Of a stretch of 34,061 nucleotides of DNA, positions 1 to 8,686 are shown piece after piece. The position numbers were made by a program, and so were the translations under genes. The notes below the pieces were generated by a model. That model made no database searches. It worked only from the letters and a program-made list of their open reading frames with translations, and was not told the origin of the DNA. This DNA is from Anabaena sp. 54 (lineage in GTDB: Bacteria > Cyanobacteriota > Cyanobacteriia > Cyanobacteriales > Nostocaceae): the NCBI GenBank assembly GCA_900299285.1, contig OMJF01000045.1, positions 1 to 34,061 of the forward strand. Direction: 5' to 3'. Each line of letters begins with the position of its first letter. The stretch's first letter is position 1.

Positions 1-21
1 ATATTTTAAAAGACAAAAAAT

Positions 22-73
22 AGTGATCTTTTTGTAATTTTATCAACAAAAGATCACTTTTCTTTTCTTTTTT
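22..73 (+). terminator. Rho-independent terminator
   Basis: The arms AGTGATCTTTTTGT (22-35) and ACAAAAGATCACT (46-58) pair with a single bulged T, and a pyrimidine tract that is almost all T follows (58-73). It would end a plus-strand gene lying left of the window. An A-rich stretch on the other side (9-20) means it could also work for minus-strand transcripts, including that of the heme oxygenase gene ending at 153. Confidence 0.75.
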
Positions 74-152
74 ACCCCCGAGAATGAAAACCCCCTGCTT
101 TGTTGGGTTTTGCTATTGCTCAAGCCAACCTACTGTGGAAAGTTGTTAAAGA

Positions 153-869
153 TTATTCCGCAGTAGCCAATTCTGTGCTACCTTTTGTCCGTTTTCGGGT
201 TAAGGTATTGTAAACCACGATCCCAATGGCTTTAATTAAATTACCTTCCAGTTCTTGGAACATCTTCATGTTAATACCAAAAGCATCATTAGCTTCTTCT
301 ACAATGCGATCGCCTGTGGTATCATCAATAGGCATAGCATCCAAATTTCGCCGATATTCCGCTTTAAATGCCTTCTCGTCGCTAATATCTGCAAATTCAT
401 AAAAGGCTGTCCCTTCCCCTTCACCCAATTTCATCGCCGTTTGAGCAATACCTTTGAGAATTTGTCCCCCCGATAAATCACCTAGATAACGGGTATAGGA
501 ATGAGCAATTAATAATTCCGGTTCGGTAGCAGAAATTTCCCGAATACGGTTGACATAGGCCGCACCCGCAGGGGATAATTTAATTTGTTCCCGCCAGTTA
601 TAGCCATAGTAGTAAGTTAAATCCTGTTCTAAGGTCTGTTTACGGTTAAGTTGGGGAAAGTAAATTTTACTCAACACTGGGTGATGTTTGTGTTTTTCCA
701 TCTCCTCTTCCATGGCTGAGTAAATAAAGTAAAAGTTAGCAACCAATTTGCGGTAGGAGTTTTTTTCTACAACTCCTTTTAAAAAACACTTGACAAAGCC
801 CACATTTTCTGCCATGGTATGTGCTTTCTTTGTCCCTACACGTAATTTGCTTGCTAAATTGCTGCTCAT
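153..869 (-). CDS. ho1: Heme oxygenase (Ho1 type)
   Basis: Biliverdin-producing heme oxygenase, which opens heme to biliverdin IXalpha, Fe and CO using reduced ferredoxin. This is the first step to phycocyanobilin for phycobilisomes and phytochromes. The 238-residue product begins MSSNLASKLRVGTKKAHTMA, the usual cyanobacterial Ho1 N-terminus, with the proximal heme ligand His17 in the KKAHT context. The distal-helix glycine motif GDLSGGQIL is present. The frame is open upstream to 938, but family length and alignment favour the ATG at 869, which has a GAG-type ribosome site. It is cytosolic and divergent from glmM, with a roughly 210-bp shared upstream region. The terminator at 22-73 may end its transcript. 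Confidence 0.95.
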   Translation of the reverse strand: MSSNLASKLRVGTKKAHTMAENVGFVKCFLKGVVEKNSYRKLVANFYFIYSAMEEEMEKHKHHPVLSKIYFPQLNRKQTLEQDLTYYYGYNWREQIKLSPAGAAYVNRIREISATEPELLIAHSYTRYLGDLSGGQILKGIAQTAMKLGEGEGTAFYEFADISDEKAFKAEYRRNLDAMPIDDTTGDRIVEEANDAFGINMKMFQELEGNLIKAIGIVVYNTLTRKRTKGSTELATAE

Positions 870-1079
870 ATTAAAATTCTCAACTGTAAAAAAATTAACT
901 TCTGGAGTTTTCTGAACACATTGGCCAAAAAACCCCATTAAAAGGTTAGATTAGAACTGTTTTATGAAAATTTATATTAAAAATTATTAAGCAAGAAAAC
1001 AATATCGTGTTTCACCAGCAGAAAGAATGATCGAAAAAAATGCTATTCTTCTGTGTAATTATGTGGAGTTCTTAAACTT

Positions 1080-2528
1080 ATGGTTTTATCAATGGTTCAG
1101 ACTCAAGGCTCTATTTCCCAATTGGTGACAAAGGTAGAAAATAGTTGGATGTTAAATTTCATACCACTACCAACCAATGCTTTATTCGGTACAGACGGTA
1201 TTCGTGGTCAGGTGGGAGAACTGCTAAACGCGCCTTTGGCTTTACAAGTGGGTTTTTGGGCGGGTGTGGTTTTAAGTAGTCATGCTACTTGTCCAGGACC
1301 AATTATTCTAGGACAAGACTCCCGTAACTCTAGTGATATGTTAGCCATGGCCTTGAGTGCTGGCTTAACCGCAGCGGGGTTAGAAGTGTGGTATTTGGGA
1401 TTATGTCCTACTCCTTGTGTAGCCTATCTGGCCAGCACTACTAACGCCATTGGTGGAATCATGATTTCTGCCAGCCACAATCCACCAGAAGACAATGGAA
1501 TTAAGATATTTAATGCAGATGGTGGTAAGTTACCCCAATCCCTACAAATGGAAATTGAGGCGGGATTACGTGGTAAATTATCCAGGGATATTAGTATAGA
1601 TAATTGTGGTAGACATTATTACCGTGCGGAGTTAATCAAGAATTATAGTCAAGCTATACAAGCACCTTTACAGTCTGGACCCAATCTGCAAGGGATGAAG
1701 ATTGTTTTAGATTTAGCTTGGGGGGCGGCGGTAGGTTTAGCACCTGCGGTATTTACGGAAGTGGGTGCGGAGGTAATTTGTTTACATAATGAAGCCAATG
1801 GCGATCGCATTAATGTTAATTGTGGTTCTACTCACCTAGATATTCTCCAAGCCGCTGTTAAAGCCCATCAAGCGGATTTAGGCTTTGCTTTTGATGGCGA
1901 TGCAGATCGGGTGTTAGCTGTGGATAATACGGGCAGATCAGTTAATGGTGATTATATTCTTTACCTTTGGGGTCGTCATTTACAACAAAAGCAACAACTA
2001 CCAGATAACCTGATAATTTCCACGGTCATGGCTAATTTGGGATTTGAAAGAGCTTGGCAACAAATAGGTGGTAAATTAATTCGTACCGCAGTAGGTGATC
2101 AATACGTTCAGGCGGAAATGGGGAAAACCGGAGGAATGTTAGGGGGAGAACAATCAGGACACATTGTTTGTAGTCATTATGCTAGGACTGGAGATGGCTT
2201 ATTAACAGCGCTACATATTGCAGCGGTGGTGAAAGAGGCTAATCTATCCTTAGCAGAAATGGTAGATCAAAGTTTCCAAACCTATCCCCAAATATTACGA
2301 AATGTGCGAGTATTAGATCGTGAGCGGCGCTTAGGATGGGAAAATTGTCAACCCGTGCAACAAGCGATCGCAAAAGCTGAAGCCGCCATGGGTGATAATG
2401 GTAGAATCCTTGTCCGTGCTTCTGGGACAGAACCCGTAATTAGAGTTATGGTAGAAGCCGCTAATGCTGAACTTGTCAACTATTGGACAAATGAATTAGT
2501 TTCCCAAGTCCAACAACACCTGGCTTAA
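1080..2528 (+). CDS. glmM: Phosphoglucosamine mutase
   Basis: Interconverts glucosamine-6-phosphate and glucosamine-1-phosphate, feeding UDP-GlcNAc for peptidoglycan and lipopolysaccharide. The 482-residue protein shows the alpha-D-phosphohexomutase landmarks in order: FGTDGIRG near 36-43, the phosphoserine loop SASHNP (Ser132), the metal loop DGDADR (272-277), GGEQSGH, and the C-terminal phosphate-binding [14 protein letters not shown]. The roughly 25-residue N-terminal extension before the first motif is typical of cyanobacterial members as I recall them. Other phosphohexomutases (PMM/PGM) share the fold; the GEQSGH and ASGTEP forms favour GlmM. A candidate terminator lies 47 bp downstream. 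Confidence 0.9.
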   Translation: MVLSMVQTQGSISQLVTKVENSWMLNFIPLPTNALFGTDGIRGQVGELLNAPLALQVGFWAGVVLSSHATCPGPIILGQDSRNSSDMLAMALSAGLTAAGLEVWYLGLCPTPCVAYLASTTNAIGGIMISASHNPPEDNGIKIFNADGGKLPQSLQMEIEAGLRGKLSRDISIDNCGRHYYRAELIKNYSQAIQAPLQSGPNLQGMKIVLDLAWGAAVGLAPAVFTEVGAEVICLHNEANGDRINVNCGSTHLDILQAAVKAHQADLGFAFDGDADRVLAVDNTGRSVNGDYILYLWGRHLQQKQQLPDNLIISTVMANLGFERAWQQIGGKLIRTAVGDQYVQAEMGKTGGMLGGEQSGHIVCSHYARTGDGLLTALHIAAVVKEANLSLAEMVDQSFQTYPQILRNVRVLDRERRLGWENCQPVQQAIAKAEAAMGDNGRILVRASGTEPVIRVMVEAANAELVNYWTNELVSQVQQHLA

Positions 2529-2574
2529 AAGTTCAGAAACAACAAAATTAAAATTTTGTTACAAACCACAACAT

Positions 2575-2597
2575 ACCGATAGGATAATCGGTCTTTT
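2575..2597 (+). terminator. Possible terminator after glmM
   Basis: ACCGAT (2575-2580) and ATCGGT (2587-2592) form a 6-bp stem with a 6-nt loop, followed by CTTTT. The stem is short and the T-run brief, so efficiency is uncertain. It sits just upstream of the probable peroxiredoxin promoter, which fits separate transcription of glmM and the peroxiredoxin gene. Confidence 0.4.
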
Positions 2598-2653
2598 GTG
2601 TTATACTGTCACGGTATAATTTAGATATCTTTTTAGAACACAGGGAATCTTCT

Positions 2654-3292
2654 ATGACTCTTCGTCTTGGTGATACAGTACCTAACTTTACTCAGGCCTC
2701 TACCCATGGGGAAATTGACTTTTACGCTTGGGCTGGTGATAGTTGGGTAGTGCTATTTTCTCATCCTGCTGATTTTACACCAGTTTGCACCACCGAACTA
2801 GGCACAGTTGCCAAACTCAAACCAGAATTTGACAAACGCAATGTGAAAGCGATCGCTCTGAGCGTTGATGATGTAGAATCTCACCATGGTTGGGTGGGAG
2901 ATATTGAAGAAACCCAAAGCACCAGTCTTAATTACCCAATTTTGGCAGATCCAGATCGTAAAGTTTCCGAACTTTATGATATGATTCACCCTAACGCAGC
3001 GGCTACTGTTACAGTCCGTTCTGTGTTTGTCATTGATAACAATAAGAAACTTCGTCTTTCTTTTACCTATCCTCCCAGCACTGGACGCAATTTTGATGAA
3101 ATTTTGCGCGTCATTGATTCTTTGCAATTAACCGATAATTACAGTGTTGCTACCCCCGCAGACTGGAAAGACGGTGAAGATGTGGTGATTGTACCATCTT
3201 TGAAAGATCCTCAAGTCCTCAAGGAAAAGTTTCCCAAAGGCTATCAAGAAATTAAACCTTATTTGCGGATGACTCCTCAACCTAACAAGTAG
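2654..3292 (+). CDS. 1-Cys peroxiredoxin (Prx6 type)
   Basis: Thiol peroxidase reducing H2O2 and alkyl hydroperoxides. The 212-residue protein carries the peroxidatic site HPADFTPVCTTELG with Cys45, plus Thr42 and Pro43 of the PxxxT/SxxC motif. It has the long C-terminal half of the Prx6/1-Cys class, with TYPPSTGRNFDEILRVIDSLQL and a DWK(D/Q)GEDVVI segment. No second catalytic Cys is seen, supporting the 1-Cys mechanism. A perfect TATAAT lies at 2615-2620, 33 bp before the ATG, but no convincing -35 box is spaced to it. A purine-rich AGGGA at about 2642-2646 can serve as ribosome site. Confidence 0.93.
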   Translation: MTLRLGDTVPNFTQASTHGEIDFYAWAGDSWVVLFSHPADFTPVCTTELGTVAKLKPEFDKRNVKAIALSVDDVESHHGWVGDIEETQSTSLNYPILADPDRKVSELYDMIHPNAAATVTVRSVFVIDNNKKLRLSFTYPPSTGRNFDEILRVIDSLQLTDNYSVATPADWKDGEDVVIVPSLKDPQVLKEKFPKGYQEIKPYLRMTPQPNK

Positions 3293-3322
3293 GTTTTCAT
3301 AACAGCAACTATTCTTTCTATT

Positions 3323-3353
3323 GTAGGGTGGGTTAGCGACTGCGTAACCCACC
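3323..3353. repeat. Dispersed hairpin repeat (GGTGGGTTA family)
   Basis: The arms GGTGGGTTA (3327-3335) and TAACCCACC (3345-3353) are perfect 9-bp complements around the loop GCGACTGCG, preceded by GTAG. It matches, in reverse orientation, the elements at 24099-24130 and 26006-26037, with a paired change in both arms. It lies between the convergent peroxiredoxin and nuclease genes and could double as a weak terminator. Confidence 0.75.
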
Positions 3354-3382
3354 GTTACTTATTTGATTGTCTAATAGATAAG

Positions 3383-4273
3383 TTAATTATTAGACTCTAA
3401 TGTTTGCCTATTTGAAAACTTTATTGCTAATCTATTTATCAGATTGAGTAATATCAATTCATCTATGATCTCTTTCATGTATTCATTTTCCTCCATATTA
3501 ATTTCAATAAATTGCCTATTTGAGAATAAAGTTATATAATCGGTATCATTTGGTAATAAATAATTAATATAAATCCCTTTTCTATCCCTCTTAATTACAA
3601 AATTTCTGGAATAATAGTCATCTTCTATACGTTTTGGTAATGCTATTCTTGTTAAAATCTCTTCAATCAATAAAGCCATTGATTCAGTAATTTCTTGATG
3701 ATTATATTTATCTGTTATCTTATTTAGCTTGGAAACATAAGGATATAATTCAGCTTTATGATCATATTGAATAGGTAAAATAATAAAACCATTTGCAGCT
3801 AACTCCGCTATTTTTTTAAATGGAATTTGTGAATTGTAGGGAGTTAATAAAATTCCTTGACATTTAATTTTGAATTTAGTTGGTAAATGATCAGATATTT
3901 CATTTTGTAAAATTTCTTTGAATTGTAAAATTTGTTCAATTCCATTTTCTAAAGAGTTGTGATTCTTTCCTTTCATTTCAATGATAGTACAAATACAAGA
4001 ATTAGAATCAATATAAAGTGACATATAATCTGGACGCTTTAATGCTTGATTCTTGATTAGAGGATCATTTCTTCTATCTATTTCAAATAAAATACATAGA
4101 GATTTATTTTGAGAATCTAACGTTATTCTAAAATGTACTCCACTTTCTTTAGGAACACTTCTTCCAGGTACTGTACAGAATACTAGGAGATTTTCTAAAA
4201 AGTTAAAATTTTGCCAATCAAGTTTATCTTTTTTATCATTGAGAATTTGAGCAGGATTATTCTTCTGTTTCAT
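3383..4273 (-). CDS. PD-(D/E)XK nuclease-like protein, partner of ATPase
   Basis: I recognise no named family. With the ATG at 4273 the protein has 296 residues; the upstream ATG at 4297 would add eight Lys/Gln-rich residues. A nuclease-like core is visible: KRPDYMSLY (Asp82), then beta-strand TIIEMKGK (Glu99-x-Lys101), followed by a helix with Gln114 (ENGIEQILQFKEIL). Glu27 in an earlier helix could be the alpha-1 acidic residue. This order is typical of PD-(D/E)XK nucleases. The C-terminal half (about 180-296) has no motif I know. The start overlaps the end of the upstream ATPase gene by 17 bp, so the two are almost certainly cotranscribed and coupled. No signal peptide or membrane segment is apparent. 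The nuclease call is inference from motif order. Confidence 0.6.
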   Translation of the reverse strand: MKQKNNPAQILNDKKDKLDWQNFNFLENLLVFCTVPGRSVPKESGVHFRITLDSQNKSLCILFEIDRRNDPLIKNQALKRPDYMSLYIDSNSCICTIIEMKGKNHNSLENGIEQILQFKEILQNEISDHLPTKFKIKCQGILLTPYNSQIPFKKIAELAANGFIILPIQYDHKAELYPYVSKLNKITDKYNHQEITESMALLIEEILTRIALPKRIEDDYYSRNFVIKRDRKGIYINYLLPNDTDYITLFSNRQFIEINMEENEYMKEIIDELILLNLINRLAIKFSNRQTLESNN

Positions 4274-5720
4274 CTGCTTTTTCTTGTCCTGCTTCATAAA
4301 TTTGAAAAAACTTTTGTTGAATATCTACAGCAACATCACTTAAAGTATCCCATCTAATGCCATAATCTGGATCATTTAATGAAACTAATTTATTATCTTT
4401 CATTTCATAGGCACTAACTTTATCTATAGGTAAAAATGCTCTGTCATCTTGAAGATATAAATATGAACATTGATGTTTTAATAATTCAGGATTTTCTTGA
4501 TTACCATTAACTAAATTATTCAGATGTGCCATAATATAAGGACTATGGGTTGTAAGTAAAATTCTCACACCAAGATTAACAAGAATAGATAATGCTTCTA
4601 GTAGCTTTGCTTGTGATTCTGGGTGTAAGTTCATCTCTGGTTCATCTATTACCAGAAAATCTCCTTTATTTGCACGATATCTTAAATATAACAGTAATGG
4701 TGCAAGTTGTTTTATAGAAGATGAAGCATTATATATATCAATTTCTAACCCTTTTTTAACTAAAATTTTTATTTCTTTTCCACCGAGTTTAGTGGGTTTT
4801 AAATTAGTTTTATTTTTGTTTTGTAGCTGCTTTTCAATCTCATCTGCTAACTTCTGAAATTCATTTTTATTGCTAGAAGTTATTTTTACTGTTTTTTCAA
4901 GTTCTATCTCAGATAAAAAATCTAAAAAATCTTCTACTGGTTGTGGATAACGGATATCACCTTGTTCTTTTAGTAGATCAAGTTGTCTTGTCAAACTACT
5001 ACTAAATAATTCTCTTTGAGTCTGTTTAAGAAGTTGATAACGTCTATTTGCCAGCATTTTATAGGTATTTATAAAAGCGTTTCTTTCTGCGGGAAAAGGA
5101 AAGGCATCAGCAAAAATTATCTGTGTAACCATTAGATAAAATAAAATAGATGGTACACTACCAAAAAGACCTCCAACGTCTATATAGGTTAATATATAAG
5201 TTAATGTATCAGTTAATTTGTGATTATTATTTATTTCCTCGGTAATAGATTGCCTATTTACATATAAAATATTATCTTTACGACTAATTTTTAAAACCCA
5301 ATTATCTTTTAACGGAAATGTTTCTTGTTCAATTAATTGATTGATTGCATCTTCCACTTCCTGAGGGGAAATTTTCATTTCAAAAGATGTTTTATCAAAA
5401 AGTTTATGACTTGAATCTTGAAAGAATGATTCTAAAATACCTCTTTGAAAATTTTTGGCGGTTTCTTCAACATCTTTAATGAATAATTCAATCAACTCAT
5501 CATCTAATCGTATACACCAAGTTTCTTCTTGTGAGTGTTTCGCCAGGTTTTGAATTTTATTAATACCTTGTATACTTCTGGCGGCACGCTGCCACAAACC
5601 ATAAATTGAATAGGCAATATAGGTTTTATTTGAGTTATTAGGTCCAATAATTACTGTCAGAGGACGCAAATCTAACTCTGTTTCTTGAATACTACCTAAG
5701 TTTGAGAATTTGATTTTCAT
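4257..5720 (-). CDS. OLD/SMC-like AAA (ABC-type) ATPase
   Basis: A 487-residue ATPase of the AAA_15/AAA_21 (OLD-like) group. The Walker A loop at 26-33 is GPNNSNKT, with Asn where the P-loop Gly of GxxxxGKT is usual. A PAERNAF motif lies near 210-216. A helical insert follows, then an ABC-signature-like SSSIKQLAPLLLYL (333-346), Walker B FLVIDEPEMNLHP (355-367, Asp359/Glu360) and an H-loop TTHSP with His392. No TOPRIM domain follows the H-loop, unlike true OLD nucleases, so the nuclease activity probably sits in the overlapping downstream gene. The ATG at 5720 is preferred over TTG at 5738 because it has AGGCGA upstream and the conserved MKIKFSNLG start. Anti-phage function is inferred from architecture. 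Confidence 0.8.
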   Translation of the reverse strand: MKIKFSNLGSIQETELDLRPLTVIIGPNNSNKTYIAYSIYGLWQRAARSIQGINKIQNLAKHSQEETWCIRLDDELIELFIKDVEETAKNFQRGILESFFQDSSHKLFDKTSFEMKISPQEVEDAINQLIEQETFPLKDNWVLKISRKDNILYVNRQSITEEINNNHKLTDTLTYILTYIDVGGLFGSVPSILFYLMVTQIIFADAFPFPAERNAFINTYKMLANRRYQLLKQTQRELFSSSLTRQLDLLKEQGDIRYPQPVEDFLDFLSEIELEKTVKITSSNKNEFQKLADEIEKQLQNKNKTNLKPTKLGGKEIKILVKKGLEIDIYNASSSIKQLAPLLLYLRYRANKGDFLVIDEPEMNLHPESQAKLLEALSILVNLGVRILLTTHSPYIMAHLNNLVNGNQENPELLKHQCSYLYLQDDRAFLPIDKVSAYEMKDNKLVSLNDPDYGIRWDTLSDVAVDIQQKFFQIYEAGQEKADETEE

Positions 5721-5759
5721 TTTTCGCCTATATTCCAAATAGAAAATACCATTTTAGCA

Positions 5760-6017
5760 TTAACAGCCTTCATGTAGCATCTCCCGTGTAAAATGAGGTG
5801 CATTGAATGGAATTGGATTTTGCTGCATTCGTGAAATTAGAGATTTGAGAAAATGTTGTTTACTTTCTACATCGGAAATGGGAGGTGAAACAATAGAACT
5901 TGATTGAATGAGTAATTCCACCTCAGAACCTTCAGGTAAATTACAGGCTGTTTCTCAAATGAATGTGCCGTTACGATAGACTGCTTTTAGGGTAGGGGGC
6001 ATAATAAAAAACTCCAT
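5760..6017 (-). pseudogene. DUF104/AF2212-type antitoxin with in-frame stop
   Basis: The frame reads MPPTLKAVYRNGTFI (ATG 6002, or 6017 with five more residues), then TGA at 5955-5957, then resumes in the same frame as ETACNLPEGSEVELLI and runs to TAA at 5760. The overall pattern (KAVYRNGTF, a short strand, then NLPEGSEVEL) resembles the DUF104 family of VapB-like antitoxins of about 80 residues, where a Pro codon often stands at the TGA position. One substitution would restore it. No PIN toxin follows; the ATPase gene starts 40 bp downstream. A sequencing error cannot be excluded. Confidence 0.65.
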
Positions 6018-6285
6018 AATTTAATGATAATTTAATTATTGTAGAGCAAGTTCAGCCAACAATCAGAGTCACCCATCAATTAACAAGTTAATATTACATG
6101 ACAACACAACCTTTGTGACGTTACCGCTCACATTGTCCCTGGCAGTTATAGAATAATAACGATATCCTTGTAAAGCCTACCAAGAACACAAGGTAGCAAT
6201 TAAGTAGCAGATTTGACAGAATTAAAACACCAAACCTCTGTATCCAGAAGACATTAGTAGCATTTTAGAAGTTCGTAAAATTTTT

Positions 6286-8397
6286 ATGGTTTCCCAAATT
6301 CGTTTTTTGATGTGCGCTCCCGACCATTATGATGTGGATTATGTGATTAATCCTTGGATGGAAGGTAATATTCATAAGTCTTCACGCGATCGCGCTGTAG
6401 AACAATGGAATAAATTATACAATGTCATTAAAGATCATGCCATTGTTGATTTGGTCGCTCCCGCAAAAGGCTGGCCTGACATGGTATTCAGTGCTAATGC
6501 GGGTTTAGTTCTCGGTGAAAATGTCGTTCTCAGCCGCTTTTTACATAAGGAACGTCAGGGGGAAGAACCGTATTTTCAACAGTGGTTTGAAGAAAATGGT
6601 TTTAATGTTTACACTTTACCCAAGGATCTCCCCTTTGAAGGTGCTGGAGACGCACTTTTAGACCGGGAAGGGCGATGGTTATGGGCTGGATATGGTTTTC
6701 GCTCAGAATTGGATTCTCACCCCTTCCTGGCTAAATGGTTGGACATTGAGGTGATTTCTCTGCGCCTAATGGATGAGCGTTTTTACCACCTTGATACCTG
6801 TTTTTGTCCTTTAGCAAATGGTTATTTGCTGTATTATCCCGGTGCTTTTGATTCCTATTCTAACCGCGTCATTGAAATGCGCGTCGCACCAGAAAAGCGT
6901 ATCGCTATTATGGAGGCTGATGCTGTTAACTTTGCTTGTAATGCGGTGAATGTTGATAGTATCGTGATTATGAACAAAGCTAGTGATGGTTTAAAATCAC
7001 GGTTAGCAGAGGTTGGTTTTCAAGTCATTGAAACTCCTTTGACGGAATTTCTCAAGGCTGGTGGTGCTGCTAAATGCTTGACTTTACGGGTTACAGAACC
7101 TGTCAGAGAAGAGCTACACGCTAATATATCTGTAGAAAGTCGTGTGGTTCGCATGGAAGGGCATTTACTAGATGCAGGTTTAATTAACCGCGCTTTAGAT
7201 TTGATCGTAGACATGGGGGGAAGTTTCCAAGTTCTCAAATTTAACTTGGGAGAACAACGTCAAAGCACCTCCGCAGCGGAGGTTCGGGTATCTGCACCTT
7301 CCCATGATGTCATGGAGGAGATTATATCTCAATTAATTGATCTGGGTGCGGTTGATTTACCCCAAGATGAACGAGATTCTAGATTAGAACCGGTTTTACA
7401 AGCGGGTGTAGCCCCTGATGATTTCTATGTCAGCACGATTTATCCTACTCAAGTTCGGGTAAATGGACAATGGCTAAAAGTGGAAAATCAACGCATGGAT
7501 GGCGCGATCGCAATTTCTCAAACTAGTAATGGTATAGTAGCAAAATGTAAACTATTGCGGGATTTAGAAATTGGTGAACAGGTAGTAGTTGATGTCTTGG
7601 GTATCCGCACTGTCCGCAAAGCGGAATCACGAGAACAACGCAACTCCCAAGAATTTAGCTTCATGTCCTCCGGTGTTTCCAGCGAAAGACGAGTAGAATT
7701 AGTTGTGGAACAAGTGGCTTGGGAATTACGTAAAATTAAGGATAGTGGTGGTAAGGTAGTAGTCACTGCTGGTCCTGTTGTTATTCACACTGGTGGCGGT
7801 GAACATCTGTCACGACTGATTAGAGAAGGTTACGTTCAAGGACTTTTAGGCGGAAATGCGATCGCTGTTCATGATATGGAACAAAATATCTTGGGTACTT
7901 CCCTGGGTGTGGATATGAAGCGCGGTGTAGCGGTACGCGGTGGACATAGACATCATTTAAAAGTAATTAATACTATTCGCAGGTTTGGTAGTATTTCTAA
8001 AGCTGTCGAAGCAGGAGCAGTTAGAAGTGGTGTCATGTATGAATGTGTGAAAAATAATATTCCCTTCTCCCTCGCTGGTTCAATTCGTGATGATGGACCT
8101 TTACCAGATACCCAAATGAACTTGATATTAGCACAACAGGAATATTCGCAAATTATCCAAGATGCAGATATGATTTTGATGCTATCTTCCATGCTACATT
8201 CCATCGGGGTGGGAAATATGACTCCCGCAGGTGTGAAGATGGTTTGTGTGGATATTAACCCGGCTGTAGTGACGAAATTGAGCGATCGTGGTTCAATAGA
8301 ATCTGTAGGGGTAGTAACAGATGTGGGTTTATTCCTCAGTCTGTTACTTCAGCAATTGGATAAATTAACAAGTCCTTATGTTGCTAATGTAGGTTAA
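6286..8397 (+). CDS. agrE: Arginine dihydrolase / ornithine cyclodeaminase-like AgrE (ArgZ)
   Basis: Bifunctional arginine catabolism enzyme of cyanobacteria. The N-terminal guanidine-modifying domain converts arginine to ornithine, 2 NH3 and CO2; the C-terminal part relates to the LOR/SDH region and in Anabaena makes proline from ornithine. The protein has 703 residues, starting MVSQIRFLMCAPDHYDVDYV. The pentein-fold site shows Asn71 (FSANAG), His168 (FYHLD) and nucleophile Cys264 (GGAAKCLTL). The C-terminal nucleotide-binding region includes VVTAGPVVIHTGGGEHL, GGNAIAVHDMEQN and VCVDINPAVVTKLSDRGS. It mobilises nitrogen from arginine and cyanophycin, as does the ureohydrolase gene at 15-16 kb. 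About 270 bp upstream are non-coding; I see no clear GTA-N8-TAC NtcA site there. Confidence 0.93.
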   Translation: MVSQIRFLMCAPDHYDVDYVINPWMEGNIHKSSRDRAVEQWNKLYNVIKDHAIVDLVAPAKGWPDMVFSANAGLVLGENVVLSRFLHKERQGEEPYFQQWFEENGFNVYTLPKDLPFEGAGDALLDREGRWLWAGYGFRSELDSHPFLAKWLDIEVISLRLMDERFYHLDTCFCPLANGYLLYYPGAFDSYSNRVIEMRVAPEKRIAIMEADAVNFACNAVNVDSIVIMNKASDGLKSRLAEVGFQVIETPLTEFLKAGGAAKCLTLRVTEPVREELHANISVESRVVRMEGHLLDAGLINRALDLIVDMGGSFQVLKFNLGEQRQSTSAAEVRVSAPSHDVMEEIISQLIDLGAVDLPQDERDSRLEPVLQAGVAPDDFYVSTIYPTQVRVNGQWLKVENQRMDGAIAISQTSNGIVAKCKLLRDLEIGEQVVVDVLGIRTVRKAESREQRNSQEFSFMSSGVSSERRVELVVEQVAWELRKIKDSGGKVVVTAGPVVIHTGGGEHLSRLIREGYVQGLLGGNAIAVHDMEQNILGTSLGVDMKRGVAVRGGHRHHLKVINTIRRFGSISKAVEAGAVRSGVMYECVKNNIPFSLAGSIRDDGPLPDTQMNLILAQQEYSQIIQDADMILMLSSMLHSIGVGNMTPAGVKMVCVDINPAVVTKLSDRGSIESVGVVTDVGLFLSLLLQQLDKLTSPYVANVG

Positions 8398-8426
8398 GAA
8401 ATACCGCTTTTAACATTCTTAATTTT

Positions 8427-8448
8427 GTGGTGCGGGCATCTTGCCCGC
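8427..8448. repeat. GCGGGCATCTTGCCCGC hairpin repeat
   Basis: GTGGTGCGGGCATCTTGCCCGC contains GCGGGC and GCCCGC arms around ATCTT. Related copies lie at 21679-21702 (opposite orientation), 28021-28037 (diverged arms) and 34015-34040. It is a dispersed intergenic palindrome just downstream of agrE and may also act as a weak terminator. Confidence 0.7.
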
Positions 8449-8496
8449 TAATATTTCAGCTAATATTTTAATATAATTATTATTGAGGTAGGAATT

Positions 8497-8640
8497 ATGG
8501 GAAAAACAGCAATAGATGATATTTTCCATAATGTTTCTCAACAGGAATTTACTATCTTGATAAACTTGACAATTTTAATAAACTCCTTCTATAATTATAT
8601 GATTGATTTGTTTTTTTGTAAATACTTGGTTATGATATAA
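8497..8640 (+). CDS. Possible 47-residue small protein
   Basis: An ATG preceded by GAGGTAGGA opens a 47-codon frame beginning MGKTAIDDIFHNVSQQEFTI, with a hydrophobic middle and tail. I do not recognise it. The good ribosome-site-like sequence is the main support; the A+T-rich tail and lack of known relatives make a decayed fragment equally likely. Confidence 0.2.
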   Translation: MGKTAIDDIFHNVSQQEFTILINLTILINSFYNYMIDLFFCKYLVMI

Positions 8641-8686
8641 TATAAAGATATAATATTAAACTAACAACCCCAACCATTTAAATAGT

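Noticed and set aside
26..33. The finding entry at 26-33 with blank fields
   Set aside because: It is an empty placeholder carrying no claim; the Walker A observation is given in the entry at 5622-5645.
255..476. Plus-strand open frame inside the heme oxygenase gene
   Set aside because: Antisense shadow of a well-conserved gene, with no family resemblance or ribosome site.
2541..2558. ACAAAATT-AAAATTTTGT palindrome after glmM as a terminator
   Set aside because: A+T-only weak stem with no following T-run; the ACCGAT/ATCGGT hairpin at 2575-2597 is a better candidate.
6113..6135. CRP-like inverted repeat TGTGAC...GCTCACA upstream of agrE
   Set aside because: The half sites are separated by about 9 bp rather than the 6 bp of CRP/SyCRP1 sites, and no supporting promoter spacing was found.
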